Virus record (IMG/VR): IMGVR_UViG_3300006754_000136
Span: 1 to 26,482 of that record
DNA length: 26,482 nucleotides
Direction: 5' to 3' (one strand)
From: a virus
The translations under genes were made by a program, and so were the position numbers. Shown here in pieces: positions 15,073 to 22,451 of the stretch (position 1 is the stretch's first letter; each line of letters starts with the position of its first letter). Under the pieces are notes generated by a model. The model did not search any database. It was not told the DNA's origin and was given only the letters and a program-made list of their open reading frames with translations.

Positions 15073-15465
15073 ATGATAGAAGATGATTTTTATGCAACAC
15101 TAAAATTTAAATGTGGTGACGAAGTATTTGCTAAAGTTTCTGCTTCTGATGAAGGAGATAGAACTTTATTATTAGTTTCTAATCCTATTGTAGTGGAAGA
15201 AGTAAAAACTAGAGGTCAAGTTAGTGGATATAAATTTGAACCTTGGTTAAAAACTTCTAGTGAAGATTTGTTTATTATTAATTTAGATGAAGTTTTAACT
15301 TTATCAGAATCAGAAAATGTAGAGATGATTATTTTCTATCAAGATTATATCAAGAAGATGCATAAAACTAATCATACTAAGTTGAATAAGAGAATGGGAT
15401 ATATATCTAGTGTAAATGACGCTAAAGAGATTTTAGAGAAATTATACAAATCAAGCTCGAACTAA
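15073..15465 (+). CDS. Hypothetical protein, Sm-like beta-barrel candidate (130 aa)
   Basis: A 130-aa protein directly after the uvsW stop (no gap). The first 85 residues form short strands: YATLKFKCGDEVFAKVS, then LLLVSNPIVVEEVKT, YKFEPWLKTSSEDLFIINLDEVLTL. The pattern of a Gly-Asp-Glu turn after the first strands and a closing strand resembles Sm/Lsm-type barrels seen in many marine phage proteins next to uvsW. The C-terminal 40 residues are basic and helical (MIIFYQDYIKKMHKTNHTKLNKRM). An RNA- or DNA-binding role fits but is inference from strand pattern only. Confidence 0.75.
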   Translation: MIEDDFYATLKFKCGDEVFAKVSASDEGDRTLLLVSNPIVVEEVKTRGQVSGYKFEPWLKTSSEDLFIINLDEVLTLSESENVEMIIFYQDYIKKMHKTNHTKLNKRMGYISSVNDAKEILEKLYKSSSN

Positions 15466-15481
15466 CCCTTCAAACCCAACA

Positions 15482-15510
15482 AAGGTATTCTACTTATAAA
15501 TTGATACCTT
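15482..15510 (+). repeat. Inverted repeat upstream of the gp55 promoter, possible operator
   Basis: AAGGTAT (15482-15488) and ATACCTT (15504-15510) form a 7-bp inverted repeat with a 15-nt spacer. The right arm ends inside the -35 hexamer. A protein bound here could block or guide polymerase. Centre-to-centre spacing of 22 nt is about two helical turns. Confidence 0.4.
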
Positions 15511-15537
15511 GTCAACGTTGCTAATTGCTGTTATAAT
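15509..15537 (+). promoter_or_regulatory. Sigma70-type promoter of the gp55 operon
   Basis: TTGTCA (5 of 6 to TTGACA) at 15509-15514, a 17-bp spacer, and a perfect TATAAT at 15532-15537. It lies 24 nt before the gp55 ATG, inside the only sizeable non-coding gap between uvsY and gp46. This should be read by the host housekeeping sigma factor early in infection. Confidence 0.8.
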
Positions 15538-15561
15538 ATTAAGAGCAGATAAGCAATAAAG

Positions 15562-16068
15562 ATGCCAAATTATGCAGCACCTATAACTATGACTACGCGT
15601 AGAAAGAGATCCGAACATTATGTTAATAATAAAGAATTTCTTGCTGCATTAGAAGCTTATTTTGCTGCTATAGAAAGAGCACAGTTGGAAGGTAATCCAA
15701 AGCCTCAAATACCAAGATATATTGGAGAATGTTTTTTAAAGATTGCTAATCATTTATCATATAAGCCAAACTTTGTGAATTATATGTTTAAGGATGATAT
15801 GATATGTGATGGTATAGAAAATTGTGTAAGATATATTCATAACTTCAATCCAGAGAAAAGTAAGAATCCATTTGCATACTTTACTCAAATCATTTACTAT
15901 GCTTTTTTAAGAAGGATATCACAAGAGAAAAAGCAATTAGAAATTAAGAATAAGATTTTAGAGAAGACTAATTTTGATGAGGTCTTCGATGCTAATGATC
16001 TTGACGCTGCGAATTATTCAGATTATAATTCCATCAAGGATGCTGTTCATTCCAAACTTCGTAATTAA
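15562..16068 (+). CDS. 55: Late-transcription sigma factor gp55
   Basis: Directs host RNA polymerase to late promoters of the TATAAATA type, which occur repeatedly in this window. 168 aa against 185 in T4. A reduced sigma2-like core is visible: PRYIGECFLKIANHLSYKPNF, DDMICDGIENCVRYIHNFNP and the characteristic KSKNPFAYFTQIIYYAFLRRISQEKK, the segment matching the core-binding and -10 recognition helices of sigma factors. No sigma4-like domain is present, as in T4 gp55, which is recruited through the clamp instead. It follows a sigma70-type promoter and overlaps the gp47 start by one base (TAATG). Confidence 0.95.
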   Translation: MPNYAAPITMTTRRKRSEHYVNNKEFLAALEAYFAAIERAQLEGNPKPQIPRYIGECFLKIANHLSYKPNFVNYMFKDDMICDGIENCVRYIHNFNPEKSKNPFAYFTQIIYYAFLRRISQEKKQLEIKNKILEKTNFDEVFDANDLDAANYSDYNSIKDAVHSKLRN

Positions 16069-17120
16069 TGAAGGTTGCAATAATTACTGATCAACATTTT
16101 GGATGCCGTAAAAATTCTAAACTCTTTCATGATTATTTTTTAAAATTTTATGAGGATGTTTTCTTTCCGACTTTAGAGAAAGAGGGTATTAAAATAGTTG
16201 TTGATATGGGAGATACCTTTGATAGTCGTAAAGGTATTGATTTTTCTGCGCTAACTTGGGCAAAAAGCAATTATTTTGATCGTTTGAGAGATATGGGCAT
16301 TACTGTTCATACTATAGTTGGTAATCATACTGCATATTATAAGAATACTAATGATATTAATGCAGTAGATTTATTATTAAAGGAATATCAAAATCTAACA
16401 GTTTACTCTAGACCTACTGAAATTAAATTAGGTGAATTAGGAGTTCTTCTTATTCCTTGGATTAATGCTGAGAATGAAAAAGAGACTCTTAAGGCATTAA
16501 CTAAATCAAAATCTCCTTGCGTGATGGGACATTTAGAATTGCAAGGGTTTAAAGTTAATGAATATGTTGTGATGGATCATGGATTTGATTATAGTCCTTT
16601 TGAGAGATTTGAAAAAGTCTATTCAGGTCATTTTCATACTAGATCTAATAGAGGAAACATTTATTATCTGGGCAATCCTTATGAAATCTATTGGAATGAT
16701 TTTGAGGATTCTAGAGGATTTCATCTTTTTGATACCGATACCTTAGAACATACCCCTATTAGTAATCCATATCGTCTTTTTTATAAGATTTATTATGAAG
16801 ATACTCCTCACCAGACTTTTGATGCTAGAGAGTATGAAGATAAAATTGTAAAGGTTATTGTTCGTAAGAAATCAGATCTTACTCAGTTTGAAAAGTTTAT
16901 TGATAAATTATATACTGCTAATGTAGCAGAGTTAAAGATTGTTGAGAACTTTGATTTTAGCGGATGGTATGACCCAGATGATTCTGCTAATGATTATGAG
17001 TCTGAAGATACCTTATCTATTTTGAATAGATATATTGAAGAAGCAGAGATATCTCTTGATAAGTCTGTAGTGAGTGGAATAGTAAAGGAAATCTACCAGG
17101 AGGCTTGTGAATTGGTGTGA
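16068..17120 (+). CDS. 47: Recombination endonuclease subunit gp47 (Mre11/SbcD-like)
   Basis: Nuclease subunit of the gp46/gp47 complex that resects DNA ends for recombination-dependent replication. 350 aa (T4: 339). All metallophosphoesterase motifs are present: DQHFGC (D8, H10), DMGDTFDSRK, IVGNHTAYYKN (the Asn-His pair), MGHLELQG, and YSGHFHTRSN followed by YLGNPYEIYWND. The C-terminal third has the acidic helical cap that binds gp46. It starts on the last base of the gp55 stop codon and its own stop overlaps the next ATG (TGATG). Confidence 0.96.
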   Translation: MKVAIITDQHFGCRKNSKLFHDYFLKFYEDVFFPTLEKEGIKIVVDMGDTFDSRKGIDFSALTWAKSNYFDRLRDMGITVHTIVGNHTAYYKNTNDINAVDLLLKEYQNLTVYSRPTEIKLGELGVLLIPWINAENEKETLKALTKSKSPCVMGHLELQGFKVNEYVVMDHGFDYSPFERFEKVYSGHFHTRSNRGNIYYLGNPYEIYWNDFEDSRGFHLFDTDTLEHTPISNPYRLFYKIYYEDTPHQTFDAREYEDKIVKVIVRKKSDLTQFEKFIDKLYTANVAELKIVENFDFSGWYDPDDSANDYESEDTLSILNRYIEEAEISLDKSVVSGIVKEIYQEACELV

Positions 17121-17398
17121 TGTATATTATCACTGTGAAGGGAAAAGAAAAGGAGGGAGCTTATTCTGTGGTCGATGAAGACCGCGAACAAGTTCTTTAT
17201 ATTTTCCAAGAACATGATGATGCCATGAGATACTCTCTTCAGTTAGAAGATAAGGATTATCCTAAAATGTCTGTTATAGAAATTGAAGATGATGTAATGA
17301 TTAAAACTTGTGAATTACATGGACACAAATATGCCATTATAACACCTAATGACATAGTAGTTCCACCAGATCAGGATACTAAACATGATTATATTTAA
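17120..17398 (+). CDS. DUF3110-family protein between gp47 and gp46
   Basis: A 92-aa protein starting MYIITVKGKEKEGAYSV; a GTG at 17117 would add one residue, but the ATG in TGATG is preferred. The layout matches DUF3110 proteins of cyanobacteria and plastid-bearing organisms: an opening beta strand, a Gly-hinged turn, VLYIFQEHDDAMRYSLQLE (the conserved helix with DDAxRYxxxLE) and a strand SVIEIEDDVMIKTCELHGHKYAII. It overlaps gp47 by 1 nt and gp46 by 14 nt, so all three are co-translated. This points to a partner or regulator of the gp46/47 nuclease, or a host-derived protein inserted there. Family assignment is from pattern, not a search. Confidence 0.85.
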   Translation: MYIITVKGKEKEGAYSVVDEDREQVLYIFQEHDDAMRYSLQLEDKDYPKMSVIEIEDDVMIKTCELHGHKYAIITPNDIVVPPDQDTKHDYI

Positions 17399-19097
17399 GA
17401 AGATATCCTGGAAGAATTTTCTTTCAACTGGAAATCATCCTATAGAGGTTAAGTTGGATGGAGATTCTACTACTTTAATTGTTGGGACTAATGGAGCAGG
17501 TAAGTCTACTATTCTAGATGCTTTAACCTTTGTACTTTATGGAAAGTCTTTTAGGAGGGTTAATAAGAGTCAACTTATTAATACTACTAACGAGAAGAAT
17601 TGTGAAGTTGATATAGAATTCTCCGTTAATTCTACTAATTGGCAAATAATAAGAGGTATTAAACCTGCTATCTTTAAGATTACTAGAGATGGGAAAGAAT
17701 TAGATCAATCTTCTTCTGTAGTAGATCAACAGAAATGGTTGGAACAAAATGTTCTTAAGATGAACTATAAGTCTTTTACTCAAATTGTTATTTTAGGGAG
17801 TAGTACATTTGTTCCCTTTATGCAATTACCTATATCAAGTAGGAGAGAGGTGGTAGAGGAGTTATTGGATATTAAAATCTTTTCCTCTATGAATACTTTA
17901 ATAAAGGAAAAGATACGTGGGGTTAGGGAAGAGGTTCGTACATATGAATTAAAAAAAGAGTCTATAAAAGATAAGGTAGAAATGCAAAAGAACTTTATCA
18001 AGGAAATGGAGTGTAGGGGTAAGCAGAATATAAAGGGTAAGAATGACAAAATTCATAAGTTGAATCTTGAAATTGATCTTAAAATAGAACAGAATCAACT
18101 TACAGAATCAGATATTACTGACCTTCTCAAGGAGCAAGAAGAAGCAACAGGAGAAGCAGGTAAGTTAGTGAAACTTAATAATATTAAGGGTAAAATTACT
18201 CAAAAAGTCTCCACAATTACTAAAGAGCATAAGTTTTTCACAGAGAATTCAGTTTGTCCTACCTGCACTCAAGATATCGAAGAGGACTTTAGAATAAATA
18301 AAATTGATGACGCTCAATGTAAAGCAAAGGAGTTGCAATCTGGTTATAAAGAACTAGAAGAGGCAATTAAAACAGAGGAACAAAGAGAGCGTCACTTCAC
18401 AACTTTATCTAAGGAGATTACTCAACTAACGCATGGCATTTCTAAAAACAATACTTTGGTCTCTACCTATCAACGACAGGTCAGAGATTTGGACAGTGAA
18501 ATTCAAACACTTACCAACCAACTTGAAAATAGAAATACTGAGCATGAGAAGCTAGAAACCTTTAGGAGTACTCTTCAAGATACGTATCAACATTTGGCTG
18601 AGAAAAAAGAGAATATTACTTACTACGACTTCACCTACGGGTTATTAAAGGATGGTGGAGTTAAGTCTTTGATAATTAAGAAGTATCTTCCCTTAATTAA
18701 TCAGCAGGTGAATAAGTATCTTCAAATGATGGATTTTTATATTAACTTTAAACTTGATGATGAGTTCAATGAAACTATAGAATCCCCTATTCATGAGGAT
18801 TTTTCTTATTCTTCTTTCAGTGAGGGAGAGAAGATGAGAATAGATTTAGCACTCTTGTTCACTTGGAGAGAAGTAGCAAGATTTAAGAATTCAGTTAATA
18901 CAAATTTACTAATTATGGATGAGGTGTTTGATAGCTCATTAGACGGATTTGGCACAGAAGAATTTCTTAAGATTATTAAATATGTTATACAAGATGCTAA
19001 CATATTTGTAATATCCCATAAGAGTGGGATGGATGAAAGATTTGATAATGTGGTAAAATTTGAAAAGGTTAAAGGCTTCTCTACAATGAAATTATAA
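17385..19097 (+). CDS. 46: Recombination endonuclease subunit gp46 (Rad50/SbcC-like)
   Basis: ABC-type ATPase partner of gp47. 570 aa (T4: 560). The N-terminal half-site starts MIIFKKISWKNFLSTGNHP and has Walker A GTNGAGKST at 34-42. Two long coiled-coil arms rich in Lys/Glu surround a zinc hook CPTC at residues 291-294. The C-terminal half-site has the ABC signature FSEGEKMRIDLAL (S479 in SEGEK), Walker B LLIMDEVFDS (D512-E513) and a switch His in VISHKSG. The start overlaps the DUF3110 gene by 14 nt. The arms are short, as in other phage members. Complete. Confidence 0.96.
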   Translation: MIIFKKISWKNFLSTGNHPIEVKLDGDSTTLIVGTNGAGKSTILDALTFVLYGKSFRRVNKSQLINTTNEKNCEVDIEFSVNSTNWQIIRGIKPAIFKITRDGKELDQSSSVVDQQKWLEQNVLKMNYKSFTQIVILGSSTFVPFMQLPISSRREVVEELLDIKIFSSMNTLIKEKIRGVREEVRTYELKKESIKDKVEMQKNFIKEMECRGKQNIKGKNDKIHKLNLEIDLKIEQNQLTESDITDLLKEQEEATGEAGKLVKLNNIKGKITQKVSTITKEHKFFTENSVCPTCTQDIEEDFRINKIDDAQCKAKELQSGYKELEEAIKTEEQRERHFTTLSKEITQLTHGISKNNTLVSTYQRQVRDLDSEIQTLTNQLENRNTEHEKLETFRSTLQDTYQHLAEKKENITYYDFTYGLLKDGGVKSLIIKKYLPLINQQVNKYLQMMDFYINFKLDDEFNETIESPIHEDFSYSSFSEGEKMRIDLALLFTWREVARFKNSVNTNLLIMDEVFDSSLDGFGTEEFLKIIKYVIQDANIFVISHKSGMDERFDNVVKFEKVKGFSTMKL

Positions 19098-19192
19098 TGC
19101 GTAAAGTAATATATTGGATTAAAGAACACTTACCGAGGTGGTTGGATTTGGGTCACGATAAGCCTTGGGATCACAGGAGAGACAAAAAGTAA
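19097..19192 (+). CDS. Tiny ORF bridging gp46 and the sulfotransferase-like gene (31 aa)
   Basis: A 31-aa reading frame, rich in Trp, Lys and Arg (three Trp). Its ATG overlaps the gp46 stop (TAATG) and its stop overlaps the next ATG (TAATG), so it is inserted exactly in a coupled chain. This exact fit supports translation. No family known; it may serve mainly to carry ribosomes on to the next gene. Confidence 0.5.
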   Translation: MRKVIYWIKEHLPRWLDLGHDKPWDHRRDKK

Positions 19193-19857
19193 TGGCAACA
19201 TTTAAACATACTGAAACAGGAAAGAGATTTCATTTTATTCACATTCCACGTACAGGAGGAAGATTTATAGAAGTTAATTTAAAGAATAATGGATGGGAAG
19301 CAGAACCAATAGAAGTATATGGAATACCTCATTATCAGCATTCATTTATAGAGGATTGTGAGATAGCTCATTTTCATAGAGAATTGTATGAGAAGTATTG
19401 TGATATAGAAGGTATTCCTCAAATTGCTGTAGTTAGAAATCCTATTGATAAATTTTTCTCAGCATCCATTTATATGACTCAGGTATATGGTCCACAAATT
19501 ATGACACAGGTGGAGGATGAGGAGAAGTTTTTTTATATGTTAGAGAATTTTCCTTTCCCTGAAACTTTAAATTGGTGGAGATCTCAGGTAGAATTTCTTT
19601 CTGAGGATACTCATATATGGAAATATGAGGATGGGTTAGGTCCTAAGTTTTCTAAGTGGGTTAGTGAAATAGTAGGAGTTCCTTTTAAAACAGATGCATT
19701 TGCTCAATATGAGATGAGTCCCAAGGAAGGAACTACCAAGCTTGACAGGAGTGGTAAACTTATAGATAATGTTAGAAAATTGTGTAGGAGGGACATTGAA
19801 CAACTTTATCCCGAACTGGATACATCACTCCAAGAAAGAGAAAAAGCGAAAGCTTAA
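19192..19857 (+). CDS. Sulfotransferase-family-like protein
   Basis: A 221-aa protein with the two cofactor motifs of PAPS-dependent sulfotransferases: FIHIPRTGGRFIE near the N-terminus (residues 15-27, the 5'-phosphosulfate loop, compare HIPKTGG) and IAVVRNPIDKFFSAS (78-92, the 3'-phosphate Arg-Ser motif; R82 and S90). The remaining body is aromatic-rich and acidic, with a Lys-rich C-terminus. The ATG at 19192 is chosen because it overlaps the upstream stop (TAATG) and begins the compact domain; a TTG at 19165 is less likely. The substrate is unknown: a sulfated host glycan, lipid or protein is possible. It is placed at the end of the gp46 transcript and followed by a weak hairpin terminator. 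Confidence 0.75.
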   Translation: MATFKHTETGKRFHFIHIPRTGGRFIEVNLKNNGWEAEPIEVYGIPHYQHSFIEDCEIAHFHRELYEKYCDIEGIPQIAVVRNPIDKFFSASIYMTQVYGPQIMTQVEDEEKFFYMLENFPFPETLNWWRSQVEFLSEDTHIWKYEDGLGPKFSKWVSEIVGVPFKTDAFAQYEMSPKEGTTKLDRSGKLIDNVRKLCRRDIEQLYPELDTSLQEREKAKA

Positions 19858-19894
19858 ACCACAAGCATTGCGTCAAGCAATAGAAAGAAGGAAA

Positions 19895-19926
19895 GCACTC
19901 AAGAGGAAACTTAAGAGTGTTTTTTT
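19895..19926 (+). terminator. Probable terminator after the sulfotransferase-like gene
   Basis: Stem GCACTC+AAG pairs with CTT+GAGTGT with a 2-nt bulge and a 6-nt loop, followed by seven T. Weaker than the capsid terminator because of the bulge, but the T-tract is good. Confidence 0.5.
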
Positions 19927-19997
19927 AATGGGTATAAACTCGTAGGCATTTATTTTTGTAAAAAATAGATGAAATGTGTTGGTTTTCTGACTAAATA

Positions 19998-20093
19998 ATG
20001 ATAGAATGGATAGAAGGAGGACCGTATGAATCCAAACTCCTTTGTTATGGTGTTAAAGTAAACAACTGTGGAGGTCATCAATGCACAACCTAG
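19998..20093 (+). CDS. Small Cys/Gly-containing ORF (31 aa)
   Basis: A 31-aa frame starting MIEWIEGGPYESK with three Cys in its second half (positions 16, 24 and 29) and a CGGHQC motif that could bind metal. It overlaps the start of the next ORF by 13 nt. No ribosome site is obvious. It could be real or a leader for the next gene; evidence is only the frame and the overlap. Confidence 0.4.
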   Translation: MIEWIEGGPYESKLLCYGVKVNNCGGHQCTT

Positions 20094-20251
20094 TATCCCA
20101 TAATCAATTAGCTGGCTGGAAAAGTAAAGTAGAAGAAGTGGAAGAAAAAACAAGTCAAGAATCAGCTATAAATGATTATTTTCAGTGCCTTACCGAGTGT
20201 GATGACAATGCAGTAATGTGCAGACGAATCTGTAAGGAGGTTTTAGTTTAG
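20081..20251 (+). CDS. Twin-CX3C miniprotein (56 aa)
   Basis: A 56-aa protein, MHNLVSHNQLAGW and onward, with a Lys/Glu helix followed by a twin cysteine motif: C36-x3-C40-x6-C47-x3-C51 within DYFQCLTECDDNAVMCRRIC. Two short helices with paired CX3C could form a disulfide-locked or metal-bound helical hairpin. GGAGG at about 20070-20074 sits 6 nt before the ATG and supports the start. A strong terminator follows 26 nt after the stop. I believe similar small proteins occur in cyanophages but know no function. Confidence 0.75.
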   Translation: MHNLVSHNQLAGWKSKVEEVEEKTSQESAINDYFQCLTECDDNAVMCRRICKEVLV

Positions 20252-20276
20252 GCACAACCAATTAAATATCTGTCAC

Positions 20277-20302
20277 AGGACCCCACCAAGGGGTCCTTTT
20301 TT
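20277..20302 (+). terminator. Strong intrinsic terminator before the VWA gene
   Basis: Eight-bp stem AGGACCCC / GGGGTCCT with a 5-nt loop ACCAA and a run of six T. It is GC-rich in an AT-rich genome. It closes the upstream transcript 33 nt before the next ATG. Confidence 0.9.
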
Positions 20303-20334
20303 ATGGCATACTAGATGTATCAAGTCAATAGACC

Positions 20335-22449
20335 ATGACAGTCAACTACGAAATTAAGTCCCAGCTTGCTAAGTTGCTTGCTACAGAGGATTTGGTAGTA
20401 GAAAATAGGAACGTAGAGACTGCTCAGTTCGATGTTCATACACGTGTGTTGACTCTTCCTCTATGGAAGCGTGCCAGTAATCTTGTATATGACTTATTAG
20501 TGGGTCATGAGGTAGGACATGCTCTGTTTACTCCTGATGAGGATTGGACCCAGAGGATAAATGTTCCTCAACAGTTTGTAAATGTTTGTGAGGATGCTAG
20601 AATTGAGAAGTTGATGAAGAGAAAGTATCCTGGACTTACCAAAACTTTCTATAATGGATATAATGAACTTAATGATAAAGATTTCTTTGAGTTAGATGGT
20701 GAAGATATTAATAGTTTTAATCTTGCTGATAGGGCTAATCTATATTTCAAGAGTGGCAACGTCCTTCATATCATTTTTTCGTCTGCTGAAAAACAGATTA
20801 TCAATTTGATTGGTTCTTCTGAGACTTTTGATGATAGTCTTAATGCTGCAGAAGTTCTTTATAAGTATTGCGCTCAACAACAGATGGAGCAGAAACAAGA
20901 AAAGCGTCAAGAAGAAGATATTCAAAAAGAATTAAATTTATCTAGTGATCAGAAAGATGTAGAGGAGATGACTGATGATGAACTCTTAGAAGAGTTAGAA
21001 AAGGAACCACAACAACCAAAGGAGGATCCTGCTCAATTAGATACTCCTAGTTATGAGAAAGGGGAAGAACCTAAAGTTCAGACAGATGATACTTTTAATG
21101 ATAAGTTAAGTGAATTAAATGATAATCGTCAATTTCATGAGAATGTATATTGTGAAATACCAACAGTAGATGTGAATAAGGCTATTATTTCTCATACTGA
21201 AATACATAATGAATTGAATGAGTACTTTCGAGACATATTAAAACCAACTGATGTTAGGAGTTGGGTTGCAGATTATAGTAATGTAGATGAAGATTACCAT
21301 TCTTTCAAAAAGTCAGCACAGAAGGAGGTAAATTATCTTGTTAAGGAGTTTGAATGTAGAAAGGCAGCTGACAATTATGCTCGTACTACTACTAGTCGTA
21401 CTGGGGTTCTCTCTACAGAGAAGCTTCATAGTTATAAATTCAATGAAGACCTTTTTAGGAAGATCAGCATAGTTCCTGACGGTAAGAATCATGGATTGAT
21501 TTTTATTCTTGATTGGTCAGGGTCTATGTGTCATTGTATCAAGGATACAATTAAGCAATTATTTAATTTGGTTTGGTTTTGTAAAAAAGTTCAGATTCCT
21601 TTTGAAGTCTATGCCTTTTCTAATGCTTATTATTTTAGAGATATCTCTGTAAAGTCTCCTATAATTACAGAACCTAAGGAGAATGAATTTGTTGTTGATG
21701 ACCAATTCTGTCTTTTAAATTTTATTAGTAGTAAAGTAAATAAGGCAACTTTAGAAAATCAGTTGTTGAACTTGTGGAGATTGGTAGGTTCTTTAGATTT
21801 TCATAGTAAATTTCGATCTTGCTATCAGGTTCCTCAGAAATTTGGTTTAGGTGGTACTCCTCTTAATGATGCTTTGGTGTGTTTACATCAGATTATTCCT
21901 CAATTTAAAAAGCAGAATGATCTTCAGAAAGTTCAATGTGTTATTTTGAGTGATGGTGAAGCAGGACAAATGCCAGTTTATAAAACCTTTACTAGACATG
22001 ATGGAGAAGAAAGGTTAGGGCAGAGGCATTGGACACCTGAGACTTCTTTTTTACGTAATCGTAAAACAGGTCATACTTATAAACTTTCTTATGAATATTA
22101 TAAGTTTACAGAAGTTTTACTTAATAATTTGAAGCAGATTCATCCAGATGTTAATTTTATTGGTATTCGTCTTGTTTCATCAAGAGACTTTGGTACTTTT
22201 ATTAAAAGATATGATAGTATAGATGATGATACTTTAAGAAAAGCGAAGAAAGATAAAACTTATTCTATTAGGGATTGTGGTTATGATACTTATTTTGCTA
22301 TAATAGATTCAGGATTATCTAATGATGATGAATTTGAAGTACATGAAGATGCTTCTAAGGCACAAATTAAGCGTGCTTTTGTTAAGTCTCTTCAAGCCAA
22401 AAAACTAAATAAAAAAGTTCTTGGTGAGTTTATAGGACTAGTGGCTTAA
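20335..22449 (+). CDS. HExxH and VWA domain protein (CobT-like; candidate metallopeptidase/chaperone partner)
   Basis: A 704-aa protein of three parts. The N-terminal part has HEVGH at residues 58-62, a zinc-peptidase-type HExxH, with CEDARIEKLMKRKYPG downstream supplying a possible third ligand (the Glu or Asp of CEDARIE). The middle (residues about 180-260) is Glu/Gln/Lys/Asp-rich and disordered. The C-terminal part is a von Willebrand A domain with a full MIDAS: DWSGS (D393, S395, S397), a Thr in GLGGTPLNDAL (T508) and Asp in LSDGEAGQ (D540). VWA proteins paired with MoxR/CobS-type ATPases are known; the matching ATPase is encoded at 23146. In cyanophages such genes are called CobT-like or peptidase. 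No ribosome site is visible and a strong terminator lies just upstream. Confidence 0.9.
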   Translation: MTVNYEIKSQLAKLLATEDLVVENRNVETAQFDVHTRVLTLPLWKRASNLVYDLLVGHEVGHALFTPDEDWTQRINVPQQFVNVCEDARIEKLMKRKYPGLTKTFYNGYNELNDKDFFELDGEDINSFNLADRANLYFKSGNVLHIIFSSAEKQIINLIGSSETFDDSLNAAEVLYKYCAQQQMEQKQEKRQEEDIQKELNLSSDQKDVEEMTDDELLEELEKEPQQPKEDPAQLDTPSYEKGEEPKVQTDDTFNDKLSELNDNRQFHENVYCEIPTVDVNKAIISHTEIHNELNEYFRDILKPTDVRSWVADYSNVDEDYHSFKKSAQKEVNYLVKEFECRKAADNYARTTTSRTGVLSTEKLHSYKFNEDLFRKISIVPDGKNHGLIFILDWSGSMCHCIKDTIKQLFNLVWFCKKVQIPFEVYAFSNAYYFRDISVKSPIITEPKENEFVVDDQFCLLNFISSKVNKATLENQLLNLWRLVGSLDFHSKFRSCYQVPQKFGLGGTPLNDALVCLHQIIPQFKKQNDLQKVQCVILSDGEAGQMPVYKTFTRHDGEERLGQRHWTPETSFLRNRKTGHTYKLSYEYYKFTEVLLNNLKQIHPDVNFIGIRLVSSRDFGTFIKRYDSIDDDTLRKAKKDKTYSIRDCGYDTYFAIIDSGLSNDDEFEVHEDASKAQIKRAFVKSLQAKKLNKKVLGEFIGLVA

Positions 22450-22451
22450 TT

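Noticed and set aside
20303-20334. Possible extended -10 promoter (TGG-CATACT) between the terminator and the VWA gene
   Set aside because: The hexamer matches only 4 of 6 positions and no -35 is present. A promoter is expected here, but I cannot support this one.
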